A stretch of 64,000 nucleotides of DNA from Sphingomonas sp. Leaf22 (GTDB lineage Bacteria; Pseudomonadota; Alphaproteobacteria; Sphingomonadales; Sphingomonadaceae), in NCBI RefSeq assembly GCF_001421715.1, contig NZ_LMKP01000002.1, positions 79,652-143,651 on the forward strand, given 5' to 3'. The translations under genes and the position numbers were made by a program. The notes below the pieces were generated by a model. The model ran no database searches and had not been told where the DNA came from. It saw only the letters and a program-made list of their open reading frames with translations. This document shows, piece after piece, positions 55,097-63,951 of the stretch. Each line of letters opens with the position of its first letter. Position 1 is the first letter of the stretch.

Positions 55097-56047
55097 TTAT
55101 GCCTTGGCTTGCGCGATGACCGATGCCAGCGCGCGGGTGGCGAGCGGCAGCTTGAACGCATTGTCCCTGGTGGGGGTGGCCCCCTGAAACGCGCGGGCGG
55201 TGACGGCGGCGGCCCCCTGCGGCAGCAGCGCGTCGGCTGCCTCGACCCGCCATGGCCGCGGCGCGACCCCGCCGAATGCGACGCGGCCGGACCCGTCGCG
55301 CTGGATCACCGCCGCGACCGATACCAATGCATAGGCATAGGAGGCCCGGTCGCGCACCTTTTCATAGAAATGCCGGCCGCCGATCGGGCGGGGCAGGGTG
55401 ACGGCGGTAATCAGCTCGCCGGGCTTCAGCACCGTATCCATGTCGGGCCGATCGCCCCACAAGCGGTGGAAGTCGGCGATCGGAATGGTGCGCCGCTCCC
55501 CGGCGCCATCGACCGTTTCGATGCTGGCGTCGAGCACACGCATCGCCACCGCCATGTCGCCCGGAAAGGTCGCGATGCACGCATTGCTGACGCCGATCAC
55601 GCCCAATTGCCGCGAATAGCCGCCGATCGCGGCACAGCCCGACCCCGGCTTGCGCTTGTTGCAGGCCATGTTGGTGTCGTAGAAATACGGGCAGCGGGTC
55701 CGTTGCAGCAGGTTGCCGGCGGTCGACGCCTTGTTGCGCAACTGTCCCGACGCGCCCGCGACGATCGCCCGCGTCAGCACGCCATAGTCGCGCCGCACCC
55801 GTTCATCGGCGGCAAGATCGGTGTTGGTCACCAGCGCGCCGATCCGCAGACCGCCGTCGCGGGTCTTCTCGATCCTGTCGAACCCCAGATCCTGCACATC
55901 GACCAGATGCGTCGGCGTCTCGATCTCCAGCTTCATCAGGTCGAGCAGGTTCGTGCCGCCGGCGATGAACTTCGCGTCGGGCCGGCTGGCGACGATCCGC
56001 GCCGCCGCCACCGCATCACGCGCGCGTTCGTAGGTAAAGGCTCTCAT
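55097..56047 (-). CDS. paoB: Aldehyde oxidoreductase FAD-binding subunit (PaoB-like)
   Basis: The 316-residue subunit has the FAD pyrophosphate motif [12 protein letters not shown], the [14 protein letters not shown] loop and the Cys-rich insert [15 protein letters not shown] to GSGC. E. coli PaoB carries an extra [4Fe-4S] cluster in this insert, which marks it off from ordinary xanthine dehydrogenase FAD subunits. It passes electrons from PaoA to the acceptor. ATG 56047 overlaps the paoA stop by 4 nt; the longer open frame is a shadow of paoA. Confidence 0.92.
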   Translation of the reverse strand: MRAFTYERARDAVAAARIVASRPDAKFIAGGTNLLDLMKLEIETPTHLVDVQDLGFDRIEKTRDGGLRIGALVTNTDLAADERVRRDYGVLTRAIVAGASGQLRNKASTAGNLLQRTRCPYFYDTNMACNKRKPGSGCAAIGGYSRQLGVIGVSNACIATFPGDMAVAMRVLDASIETVDGAGERRTIPIADFHRLWGDRPDMDTVLKPGELITAVTLPRPIGGRHFYEKVRDRASYAYALVSVAAVIQRDGSGRVAFGGVAPRPWRVEAADALLPQGAAAVTARAFQGATPTRDNAFKLPLATRALASVIAQAKA

Positions 56048-56682
56048 GCCTTGGCTCCCGCCACATCGGCCATGGCATCGGCGATGTTGGAATATGCGCC
56101 GCAGCGACAGATATTGCCGCTCATCCGCTCGCGCATTTCGATGTTGGTCGCGCCCGGACGCTTGGTCAGGTCGGCCTGCACATGGCTCGGCACGCCGCGC
56201 CGGATTTCGTCGAGCACCGCCACCGCCGAACAAATCTGTCCCGGCGTGCAATAGCCGCATTGATAGCCGTCATGCTTCACGAACGCCGCCTGCATCGGAT
56301 GCAGCTTGTCGGGCGTGCCGAGCCCTTCGATCGTCACGATCTCGTCGCCCTCGTGCATCACCGCCAGCGTCAGGCAGGAATTGATGCGCTTGCCACCGAC
56401 CAGCACGGTGCAGGCACCGCATTGGCCGTGATCGCAGCCCTTCTTGGTACCAGTCAGGTGCAGATGTTCGCGCAGCGCATCGAGCAGGGTGGTGCGCGTG
56501 TCGAGCGTCATCTGCTGCGGCTTGCCGTTCACCCGGAAGCGGACCGGCATCGTCGGCGGCGATGCGGGCTTAGGTGCCGATTGCGCCGTCGCAGCCGCCG
56601 GGGCCACGGCAATGGCCGCACCCATCGCGCCGCTCGCCAGCACGCCGCGGCGTGAGATTTCCATGTCGGGCCTGTCCGCCAT
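56044..56682 (-). CDS. paoA: Aldehyde oxidoreductase [2Fe-2S] subunit (PaoA-like), Tat-exported
   Basis: About 212 residues. A twin-arginine signal (SRRGVLASG, then an Ala-rich h-region) sends the folded complex to the periplasm. Two [2Fe-2S] sets are clear: [12 protein letters not shown] with a later Cys (INSCL), and CGYCTPGQ with CRCG. Several in-frame ATGs exist (56694, 56682, 56664); 56682 has AAGGA at about 11 nt and keeps the Tat motif near the start, so it is preferred with limited certainty. Periplasmic PaoABC in E. coli detoxifies aromatic aldehydes; here aldehydes from plant material are a likely target. Confidence 0.9.
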   Translation of the reverse strand: MADRPDMEISRRGVLASGAMGAAIAVAPAAATAQSAPKPASPPTMPVRFRVNGKPQQMTLDTRTTLLDALREHLHLTGTKKGCDHGQCGACTVLVGGKRINSCLTLAVMHEGDEIVTIEGLGTPDKLHPMQAAFVKHDGYQCGYCTPGQICSAVAVLDEIRRGVPSHVQADLTKRPGATNIEMRERMSGNICRCGAYSNIADAMADVAGAKA

Positions 56683-56796
56683 TCGATCGATCATCCTTGT
56701 CGGGGGAGTATCCCGGAAGCCGGGACAACGCACGAACCTGCCGATCGCCCCGTCCTTCGGCGGCGACGGTACGCAATCGGGCGAAGTGGTCGGCGA

Positions 56797-57249
56797 TCAG
56801 CCGGGCAGGCCGCCGGTCTGGCGCAGTGCCTCGCCCAGCGCGAGCGCGGTGGCGGTGGCGAGGTTCATCGATCGCACCTCCGCCCGGATCGGCAGGCGCA
56901 GGCGCTCGTCGCACAGCGCGGCGATGTCGGCGGGCACCCCGGCGCTCTCCTTGCCGAACAGCAGCACGTCGTCGGGCCGGAAGGCGAAGTCATAGGCCGA
57001 TCGCTCGCTCTTGGTCGTGAACAGGACCAGGCGCGGTGGTGCGACGGTCGAACGGAACGTGGCGAAGTCGGTATGACGCGCGACCGAGACATGGTCGATA
57101 TAATCCATCGCCGTCCGCCGCACCCGCCGATCGTCCCACGCGAACCCCATTGGCTCGATCAGGTCGACGGCGACGCCCAGACAGGCGCCCAGCCGCATCA
57201 CCGCACCGACATTGCCGGCGATTTCGGGTTCGTAGAGAGCGATCCGCAT
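56797..57249 (-). CDS. trmL: tRNA (cytidine(34)-2'-O)-methyltransferase TrmL
   Basis: The 150-residue SPOUT protein has EPEIAGNVGAVMRLGACLG at the start, FGKESAGVP and the knot segment LPIRAEVRSMNLATATAL, all diagnostic of TrmL (YibK). It methylates the wobble position of tRNA-Leu. Length is typical for the family. It is followed by a gap of 114 nt to paoA and preceded by 121 nt from the GGDEF-EAL gene; both flanks lack another gene. It belongs to core metabolism rather than to the sugar clusters. Confidence 0.94.
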   Translation of the reverse strand: MRIALYEPEIAGNVGAVMRLGACLGVAVDLIEPMGFAWDDRRVRRTAMDYIDHVSVARHTDFATFRSTVAPPRLVLFTTKSERSAYDFAFRPDDVLLFGKESAGVPADIAALCDERLRLPIRAEVRSMNLATATALALGEALRQTGGLPG

Positions 57250-57370
57250 CGCCGCTGCTTGGCCGCTCGGCGGCGGCCGCGCAAGGCCGCGTCGTTCGCT
57301 CCCTGTTCGGATAAGCCGGAAGGGGACGCTTTGGCGGCATCCGTACCGCCGGCTATGTCCGGGCGGCCGC

Positions 57371-59455
57371 TCAGACGGCCATTTCGACGGGCGCGATCAG
57401 ATGGTCGACGACCCGCATCGGCCGGCCGATGAAATAGCCCTGCAACAGGTCGCAGCCCCATTCGCGCAGCTGCGCCAGCTGTTCGGCGGTCTCGACCCCT
57501 TCGGCGACGATCGACATGCCCAGACTCTTGCCGAGACCGATCGTCGCCTTGACGATCACGGCGGAAGGGGCGTCGGACAGCATCGTCGCGACGAAACTGC
57601 GATCGATCTTCAGCTTGTCGAAGGTGAATTCCTTGAGATTGCTGAGCGATGCATGGCCGGTACCGAAATCGTCCATCGCGACGATCGCGCCCGCCGCCTG
57701 CAACCGCCGCAATGTCGTGTGTACCGCATGGCGATGCTGGTCGAGAAGGGTGGCGCTTTCGGTCACCTCCAGTTCCAGCCGATGGGTCGCCACGCCATGC
57801 CGTGCGGCAAGTTCCAGCAGGTTGCCGGCCAGTTCGGCATCGCGGAATTGCAGCGGCGACAGGTTGAGCGCCAGATGCATGTGCTCGGGCCACTGCGCCG
57901 CCGCCGCCATCGCGGTATCGGCGACCCAATGGCCGATGCGGCCGATCTGACCCGTCGCTTCCGCGATCGGAATGAAGACGTCGGGCGGAATATTGCCCAG
58001 ATCGATATGGGTCCAGCGCAGCAGCGCCTCGAACCCGGCGATCCGGCCATCGGGCGTCGCGATCGGCTGATACGCGACGTGCAACTGGTGCGCATCGATC
58101 GCCCGTTCCAGATCGCGGCCCAGCCGGCTGCGCAGGCTGACCTCCTCCAGCAGGCTGGTGTCGAAGAACCGTGCGGTATTCCGTCCGTCCGACTTGGCAC
58201 GATACAGCGCCATGTCGGCAAGGTTGTGGAGGTCGTCGCCGCTTTGATCGGGGGCGGCGATGGCGACGCCGATGCTCATCTGGATCGGGACATCGGCGCT
58301 CAGTGTGGCGTCGGTCGCCCGGGCGATCCGCCGCAGCAACGCCTCCGCCGCCGCAGGTTGCGCCGGTGCGACCTGGATGATCGCGAATTCGTCGCCCCCG
58401 ATCCGCGCGACCAGGTCGCTGGCACGCACGCAGCCCGACAACAGCTTGCCCGCGCGACGCAGCGCATCGTCGCCACCGGCATGGCCGCACCGGTCGTTGA
58501 TGCTCTTGAACTCGTCGAGGTCGATCGCGAACAGCGTGACCCTTTCGCCCGTCCGCCGCGCCCGCAGCAGTTCGTGCGACAGCCGGTTTTCGAACAGCAA
58601 CCGGTTGGGCAGGCCGGTCAGCGCATCGTGATGGGCAAGGAAGTCGACGCGGCGTTGCGCGCTGCGCTGTGCCTCCATCGCCTTGTGATATTCGGAAACG
58701 CCGCGGGCCAGATCGCCGACCTCGTCCTGCCGGTCGAGGCAGGGTACGCTTTGCCCGACCGGACGGTCGGCGCGGAATGCCCGCAGGATACCGGCGATCG
58801 ACGTCAGCGGTTCGATGACGCGCAGATGCAGCCACAACGCCATGACCAGCAGGGCGAGGATGACCGCACCCGCGCTCAACAGTGCGCGAAAGGTACCGCG
58901 ATGGTTCAGCGCGACCGCATCGTCGGCCGCGTCGCCGATCGCGCGGCCCATCGCATCGCGGGTCTTCGTCCGTTCGGCTTCCAATGCCTTCAGCGCGTCG
59001 AGAAACCGCGGCATCGCCGGCCTGATCCCGTCGGGGTCCGACCGGGCGGTATCGACGAGTTCCCTGCCGATCGGCACGAACGCCAGCGTCGCCGCGCGGG
59101 TCCGCGCCAGCGCGATCCGCAACTCGGGCGGCAGCGACCGGTCTGGATCGTTCGTCGTGACGTTGTTCAGCGCGCGGAACGCCCGCAGATCGGCGGACAG
59201 CGCGCGCCACTGCGCGTCGGGCACGGTGCCGTGCCGCTCGGCCAGCCGGGTCGCGTCGCCGATCGACAGCCGCAGCGCCTGCTGCGCGGCATCCTGCCGG
59301 TCCTGCCCGCGCAGCAATTCGGTCAGATGCCCGATATGCCCCGCCGCATCGCCGACCTCCGCGCCGATGTGCAGCCAGCTCGCCAGCAGCAACAGCGACG
59401 GCAACAGCACCGCTGTGCACGCGACGGTTACCTTGGTCGAAATCGAGAGATGCAC
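57371..59455 (-). CDS. Membrane-bound GGDEF-EAL protein (cyclic di-GMP turnover)
   Basis: The 694-residue protein has two membrane helices (about 8-28 and 191-211) around a periplasmic sensor of about 160 residues, a HAMP-like linker (about 212-262), a GGDEF domain with the intact motif at 353-357 and an EAL domain with EALLR at 476-480. DDFGTGHASLSNL and VAEGVET in the EAL part keep acidic metal residues. Both making and breaking of c-di-GMP are possible. The GTG start at 59455 is chosen for its strong GGGGAG upstream; an open frame extends 28 codons further. The sensor signal is unknown. Confidence 0.92.
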   Translation of the reverse strand: MHLSISTKVTVACTAVLLPSLLLLASWLHIGAEVGDAAGHIGHLTELLRGQDRQDAAQQALRLSIGDATRLAERHGTVPDAQWRALSADLRAFRALNNVTTNDPDRSLPPELRIALARTRAATLAFVPIGRELVDTARSDPDGIRPAMPRFLDALKALEAERTKTRDAMGRAIGDAADDAVALNHRGTFRALLSAGAVILALLVMALWLHLRVIEPLTSIAGILRAFRADRPVGQSVPCLDRQDEVGDLARGVSEYHKAMEAQRSAQRRVDFLAHHDALTGLPNRLLFENRLSHELLRARRTGERVTLFAIDLDEFKSINDRCGHAGGDDALRRAGKLLSGCVRASDLVARIGGDEFAIIQVAPAQPAAAEALLRRIARATDATLSADVPIQMSIGVAIAAPDQSGDDLHNLADMALYRAKSDGRNTARFFDTSLLEEVSLRSRLGRDLERAIDAHQLHVAYQPIATPDGRIAGFEALLRWTHIDLGNIPPDVFIPIAEATGQIGRIGHWVADTAMAAAAQWPEHMHLALNLSPLQFRDAELAGNLLELAARHGVATHRLELEVTESATLLDQHRHAVHTTLRRLQAAGAIVAMDDFGTGHASLSNLKEFTFDKLKIDRSFVATMLSDAPSAVIVKATIGLGKSLGMSIVAEGVETAEQLAQLREWGCDLLQGYFIGRPMRVVDHLIAPVEMAV

Positions 59456-59573
59456 CGGCGACTCCCCGTGGAAGAGCGCAGCGTAGGGCAAAAGCGTTAC
59501 CAACACCTTAGGATTTCGAACCCCCGCCACCCCCGCCACCGATGGTCGGCAGCGGTGGCGGGCAGCGGTGGAC

Positions 59574-60740
59574 TCAGCGGCGGCGACGCGTCGGCATGGG
59601 CGCCATGGCGGCGGCGCTATCCGGCACGATCCCCTTGGGCGACGTCGCGAGCCGGCGGATCAGGTCGGTCTCGGCAGTGCGATAGGGGGTTCCGTCGGCA
59701 CGGAACACCTCGTGGAACCAGATGGTCGGCTCGGCCATCACATAGGGCTTCTGCCAGCTGTCCCACGGCAACCGCGTCTGCGTCTTTCCGTCGACGAAGC
59801 CCCAGTTCATCATCCCGACCTGATAGCGTTTGGCGATCGGCAGCGACCCGTCGAACGTCGACCCGTTCCCGCGCGCCATATATTCGGTGCAGATGATCGG
59901 GCGTTTGTACGGCAGCAATTGCCGGATGCGCCCCTCGAACGTCTCCGGCCAGCTATAGTCGTGAAAGGTGATGACGTCCGACTGGCCGAGTTGCAGCTTT
60001 TCCATCGCCGATCCCTTGCCACCCGGTGTCCAGTCCTGCCCGATCCAGACGCCCGAGGTGATCGGCTGCATCGGATCGGCGTCGCGCGCCCAGTCGAACA
60101 CCTGCGCCAGCAGCGCGCGGACCAGCGGCTCCTTGCCGTCCTGCCCCGGATATTGGTCGGCGCCATTGTCGGGCTCGTTCCACACGTCCCAGCCGAGCAC
60201 GCGGTCGTCGCGCCCGAAGGCGGCGATCACCCCCTGCACATAGGCCTTGTACGCCGGATAGCGGCTCTTGTCGCGCAGCCCCGCCATGCCCGGCCCCTGT
60301 ACCCAGCCCGAATTATGGACACCGGGGATCGGCGGATGCTGCGGCCCGAGCTTCGGGTTCGGGTCCCAGCAGCTGTCGAACAGCACGAACAGCGGCTTGA
60401 TCTTGTGCCGTGCCGCGATCTGGAGAAATTCGTCGATCCGCCGCTTGAAGCCTTCCGGGTCCTGCGTCCACAGCTGGTCGTGCAGGAACACGCGCATCGT
60501 GTTCATGCCGATGGCCTGCGCCAGGTTCAGCTCGTAATCGATCCGCTTCGGGTCCCACGTCTCGGCCTGCCACATCTCGAACTGGTTGATGGCGCTGGCG
60601 GGCGTGTAGTTCGCCCCGACCAGCCATGGCTGCCTGGCATACCACGCATCGGCCTGCGCCTCGGTCCAGCGGTCGCGCGCCTGCGCGGGCGACAGCGTCA
60701 ACATGATCGCACCCAGCAGCGCGGCGGCAAATCGCTTCAT
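59574..60740 (-). CDS. GH5-like glycosidase (cellulase/mannanase superfamily), secreted
   Basis: The 388-residue protein has a signal peptide (about 1-22, SPAQA) and a TIM barrel of the clan GH-A kind. WNEPDN holds the probable acid/base Glu189 and ICTEYMAR the nucleophile Glu286, both at the ends of barrel strands. VGANYTPASAINQFEMWQ and GMNTMRVFLHDQLW occur in sphingomonad proteins often labelled 1,4-beta-xylanase. The substrate cannot be fixed. ATG 60740 follows GGGAGAG. It is divergent from the TonB receptor at 60925, so the two probably serve the same glycan. Confidence 0.84.
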   Translation of the reverse strand: MKRFAAALLGAIMLTLSPAQARDRWTEAQADAWYARQPWLVGANYTPASAINQFEMWQAETWDPKRIDYELNLAQAIGMNTMRVFLHDQLWTQDPEGFKRRIDEFLQIAARHKIKPLFVLFDSCWDPNPKLGPQHPPIPGVHNSGWVQGPGMAGLRDKSRYPAYKAYVQGVIAAFGRDDRVLGWDVWNEPDNGADQYPGQDGKEPLVRALLAQVFDWARDADPMQPITSGVWIGQDWTPGGKGSAMEKLQLGQSDVITFHDYSWPETFEGRIRQLLPYKRPIICTEYMARGNGSTFDGSLPIAKRYQVGMMNWGFVDGKTQTRLPWDSWQKPYVMAEPTIWFHEVFRADGTPYRTAETDLIRRLATSPKGIVPDSAAAMAPMPTRRRR

Positions 60741-60810
60741 CCATTCTCTCCCGTTCATGTCGCTTGTCCGGCGCACCCGTTGCCCGGGATATTGGCCGAA
60801 GTGCTTCTTC

Positions 60811-60824
60811 TGTAACCGTTTTCA
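60811..60824. promoter_or_regulatory. LacI-type operator between the GH5-like gene and the TonB receptor
   Basis: TGTAACCGTTTTCA fits the general LacI-family form TGxAAxCGxTTxCA. It lies 71 nt before the GH5-like start and 101 nt before the receptor start. Nearby, TCACATA (60829) and TATTGTGA (60842-60849) form an outward inverted pair. Confidence 0.45.
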
Positions 60825-60924
60825 ATTATCACATATAACCGTATTGTGAACGTGCGCCACCGCTGATAGGTCGAAGTGGACCGGCGGCGCGAGATCGTCC
60901 GGCCATGACCGCTGGGGAGGAACT

Positions 60925-63762
60925 ATGATCGACAAGCCTGTATTGCGAGGCTCGGTATCGATGCTGGCGGCGCTCACCGCCCTGCTGCCGGCGGCCGCGC
61001 TGGCGCAGGTCGGCACGGCGCAGGAAACGCCCAAGCCCACCACGCCGTCCGACCAGTCGGTCAGCCCGACCGCACCCGCGCCATCGGCACGGGAAAGCAC
61101 GACCGACGATGGCGACATCGTCGTCACCGGCCTGCGCCGCAGCCTGCAATCGGCGCAGCAGTTGAAGCGCAATTCCGACGGCATCGTCGATGCGATCGTC
61201 GCCGAGGATATCGGCAAGCTGCCCGACACCTTCGCCTCCGCCGCCCTTGCGCGCGTGACCGGCGTGCAGGTGACGCGCGGCGCGGGCGAGGCGGCCGGAG
61301 TCCAGATCCGTGGCCTGCCCGATATCAGCACCACCTATAACGGGCGCGAGATCTTCACCGCCGAAGGCCGCTTCGTCGCGATTCAGGATTTTCCGGCCGG
61401 CACCGTCGCCGCGCTGGAAGTCTACAAGTCCAGCACCGCGAACCTGATCGAGGGCGGCATCGGTGGACAGGTCAATGTCCGCGGCCGCCGGCCGTTCGAT
61501 TTCAAGGGCCTCGAAATCTCCGGCTCGCTCAACGGCGTGAACTGGGAGCAATCGGGCGGACTGACGTGGAACGGCAACCTCCTGGTCAGCGGGCGCTGGA
61601 ACACCGGCATCGGCGAGATGGGGCTGCTGGTCAACGCCTCCTATGTCGGACTCAACTATCTCGACGCGACGCGCGAACAGTCGCTGGTGATCGGTACGAC
61701 CAGCGCCGCCAATGCCGGCGTCGGCGGCGTCCGCTATCCCGACGCGCAGGGACGCTTCACCAGCAACGGCAAGCGGTTCCGGCCATCGGCCAACGCCGCG
61801 TTTCAGTGGCGGCCGAGCTCCGAACTCGAAATCTATGTCGACGGCCTGTATCAGGGCTATCGCGGCCATGACTCCAACCAGTGGATGTTCGTGCCGATCT
61901 TCGGCGGCGACGCCTTCCGCCTCAACAACCTGACGACGCGCGACGGCAATCCGACCATCGCGCAGAGCGCGACCGTGGTCGGTGCGAACACGCCGGACGG
62001 CTATTTCACCTCCGCCAACGGCCGCACCGACACCTATCAGGTCGGCGGCGGCGCGACCTGGACCCGCGACCGGCTGCGGCTGTCGGCCGATATCGCCTAT
62101 ACTGACAGCGCCTACACCTTCAATCTGAACAATATCGACTATCTGTTCGCCAGTTCGCCGACCCGCAACGTCGTGTTCGAAACGCCCAGCGGCAATTATG
62201 GCGGGCCGAGTTTCAACTTCGTCGATTTCGACGTGACCGATCCCGCCAATTTCCTGACGCGCGGCTTCTTTCAGGAATTTCTGAAGGTCAGCGGCAAGGA
62301 TATCCAGACCCGCTTCGATGCGCAGTACGACCTTGGCGAAGGGTTCTTCCGCGAATTCAAGGTCGGGTTCCGCTACAACGACCGCGACGCCAATCGCGAT
62401 CGCGGCGCGCCCTATATCAGCACGTTGAACGGCAGCCCGCTGACCGATCAGCGTATCCCGATCTCGGCGTTGCCGATCGACATCGGCTCGACCCGGCCCG
62501 CGTTCAAATTCGACAATGCCTTTCCGGTCCGGACGTTCGCGTCGATCACCGAACCCAGCATCCGGTCGAACATCGCCGAACTGCGATCCTTCTTCGGCGC
62601 GCCGGAGGGAAATCCCGCGTTCAATCCGACCGAGAATTTCCGCGCCAATGAAAAGGCGTACGCGACCTATGCGCAGATCAAATACGGGTTCGATCTGGGT
62701 TCGACGATGACCGTCGACGGCCTGGTCGGGCTGCGCGCGGTCAAGACCAAGACGCGGATCGGCGGCTTCGCGCGCGACGAAACCGATCCCGCCAACCCGA
62801 CCTTCAGCCCGGTGGTCGCCGAAAACGAATATACCGATTACCTGCCGAACGTCAGCGCACGCGTGCGCTTCAACGACGAACTGCAGATGCGGCTGGCCTA
62901 TACCCAGACCCGGACCCGGCCGAACTTCTTCGATCTGAACCCGACCCTGACCGTCGGGCCGCCGCCGGTCATCGATCCCAATAATCCGCCGAACCCGAAC
63001 GACCCTAACAGCAACCTGCGCAACATTTCGGGCGGCAATCCCGATCTGAACCCGCTGACCTCGGACAATTACGACGTCAGCCTCGAATGGTATTTCTCGC
63101 GTACCGGGTCGCTGACCGGCGCGCTGTTCCGCCGCGATGCGCAGGGGTTCATTTCGCGCGTGGCGATTGCCCCGGTCGATCTCGGCTATGGACCGTCGCG
63201 CTTCGACCGACCCGAAAACGCCGGCAAGACCCGGTTCAACGGTGCCGAACTCGCCTTCACCAGCTTCCTCGACATCGACAGCCTGCCCGAATGGATGCGC
63301 GGCTTCGGGGTTCAGGCGAACGCGACCTATATCGACGCGCGCGGCGATCTGGCGACCGGGCTCAGCGCGTCGCCCAACGTCGCGGGCACGCGCGTGCCGT
63401 TCACCGGCGTGTCGGAATGGTCGGGGAACCTCGTCGGCCTCTACGAACGCTCGTTCTTCTCGGCGCGGCTTGCGTATAACTACCGGTCGGACTTCGTCAG
63501 CTATTACAGCGTCGAACCGCTCGACGTCGGTGCCGACGGATCGCCGCGCACCCGCGCCGTCATCGAAAAGGGGCGGGGCCAGCTCGACTTCTCGACGACG
63601 CTGACGCCGGTGCCGAACGTCACGCTGGCGTTCGATATCGTCAACCTGCTCGGCAACCCGATCAAGCGCACGCGACAGTTCAACGATGCTGGGGACGTCT
63701 ATACCCGACAGATCCAGTATCTCGAACGGGTCTATTCGCTGGGCGTCCGCTTCCGCTTCTGA
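60925..63762 (+). CDS. TonB-dependent receptor, carbohydrate type (second copy)
   Basis: The 945-residue outer-membrane receptor has a signal peptide (about 1-27, ending ALAQ), a TonB-box-like GDIVVTGLRRSLQ, a plug with EDIGKLPDTFASAALARVTG and RGLPDIS, and a beta-barrel that ends in FRF. GGGGAGGA stands before the ATG. Like the receptor at 16744 it belongs to the Xanthomonas/Caulobacter carbohydrate group, but the two differ strongly outside the plug, so they import different glycans. The divergent GH5-like enzyme suggests a beta-linked polysaccharide. No inner-membrane transporter is near. Confidence 0.93.
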   Translation: MIDKPVLRGSVSMLAALTALLPAAALAQVGTAQETPKPTTPSDQSVSPTAPAPSARESTTDDGDIVVTGLRRSLQSAQQLKRNSDGIVDAIVAEDIGKLPDTFASAALARVTGVQVTRGAGEAAGVQIRGLPDISTTYNGREIFTAEGRFVAIQDFPAGTVAALEVYKSSTANLIEGGIGGQVNVRGRRPFDFKGLEISGSLNGVNWEQSGGLTWNGNLLVSGRWNTGIGEMGLLVNASYVGLNYLDATREQSLVIGTTSAANAGVGGVRYPDAQGRFTSNGKRFRPSANAAFQWRPSSELEIYVDGLYQGYRGHDSNQWMFVPIFGGDAFRLNNLTTRDGNPTIAQSATVVGANTPDGYFTSANGRTDTYQVGGGATWTRDRLRLSADIAYTDSAYTFNLNNIDYLFASSPTRNVVFETPSGNYGGPSFNFVDFDVTDPANFLTRGFFQEFLKVSGKDIQTRFDAQYDLGEGFFREFKVGFRYNDRDANRDRGAPYISTLNGSPLTDQRIPISALPIDIGSTRPAFKFDNAFPVRTFASITEPSIRSNIAELRSFFGAPEGNPAFNPTENFRANEKAYATYAQIKYGFDLGSTMTVDGLVGLRAVKTKTRIGGFARDETDPANPTFSPVVAENEYTDYLPNVSARVRFNDELQMRLAYTQTRTRPNFFDLNPTLTVGPPPVIDPNNPPNPNDPNSNLRNISGGNPDLNPLTSDNYDVSLEWYFSRTGSLTGALFRRDAQGFISRVAIAPVDLGYGPSRFDRPENAGKTRFNGAELAFTSFLDIDSLPEWMRGFGVQANATYIDARGDLATGLSASPNVAGTRVPFTGVSEWSGNLVGLYERSFFSARLAYNYRSDFVSYYSVEPLDVGADGSPRTRAVIEKGRGQLDFSTTLTPVPNVTLAFDIVNLLGNPIKRTRQFNDAGDVYTRQIQYLERVYSLGVRFRF

Positions 63763-63806
63763 TCCGGAGCGAAGCCTTGCGAACGCGCCGAACGCCTACC
63801 TCCGGC

Positions 63807-63889
63807 GTATCCCCGCAAAGGCGGGGGTCCAGGGCCGTCAGCGCAAGCGGTTGCTTTGCTTGGCTCTGGACCCCCGCCTTCGCGGGGAC
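63807..63889. repeat. Palindromic repeat family 1, copy 3
   Basis: Left arm GTATCCCCGCAAAGGCGGGG (from 63807) and right arm ending CCTTCGCGGGGAC (63889) pair as in the copies at 41096 and 41944, with sequence changes. It lies 44 nt after the TonB receptor stop. Confidence 0.85.
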
Positions 63890-63951
63890 TGTTTACACGA
63901 GGCGCGTTTTGGATTCTTCTGTGTTCCTTTGATTTGGACGGCGAGGACAGG

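Noticed and set aside
52925..56254. 1109-codon frame antisense to paoC and paoB
   Set aside because: Long only because of high GC; the other strand encodes a complete aldehyde oxidoreductase.
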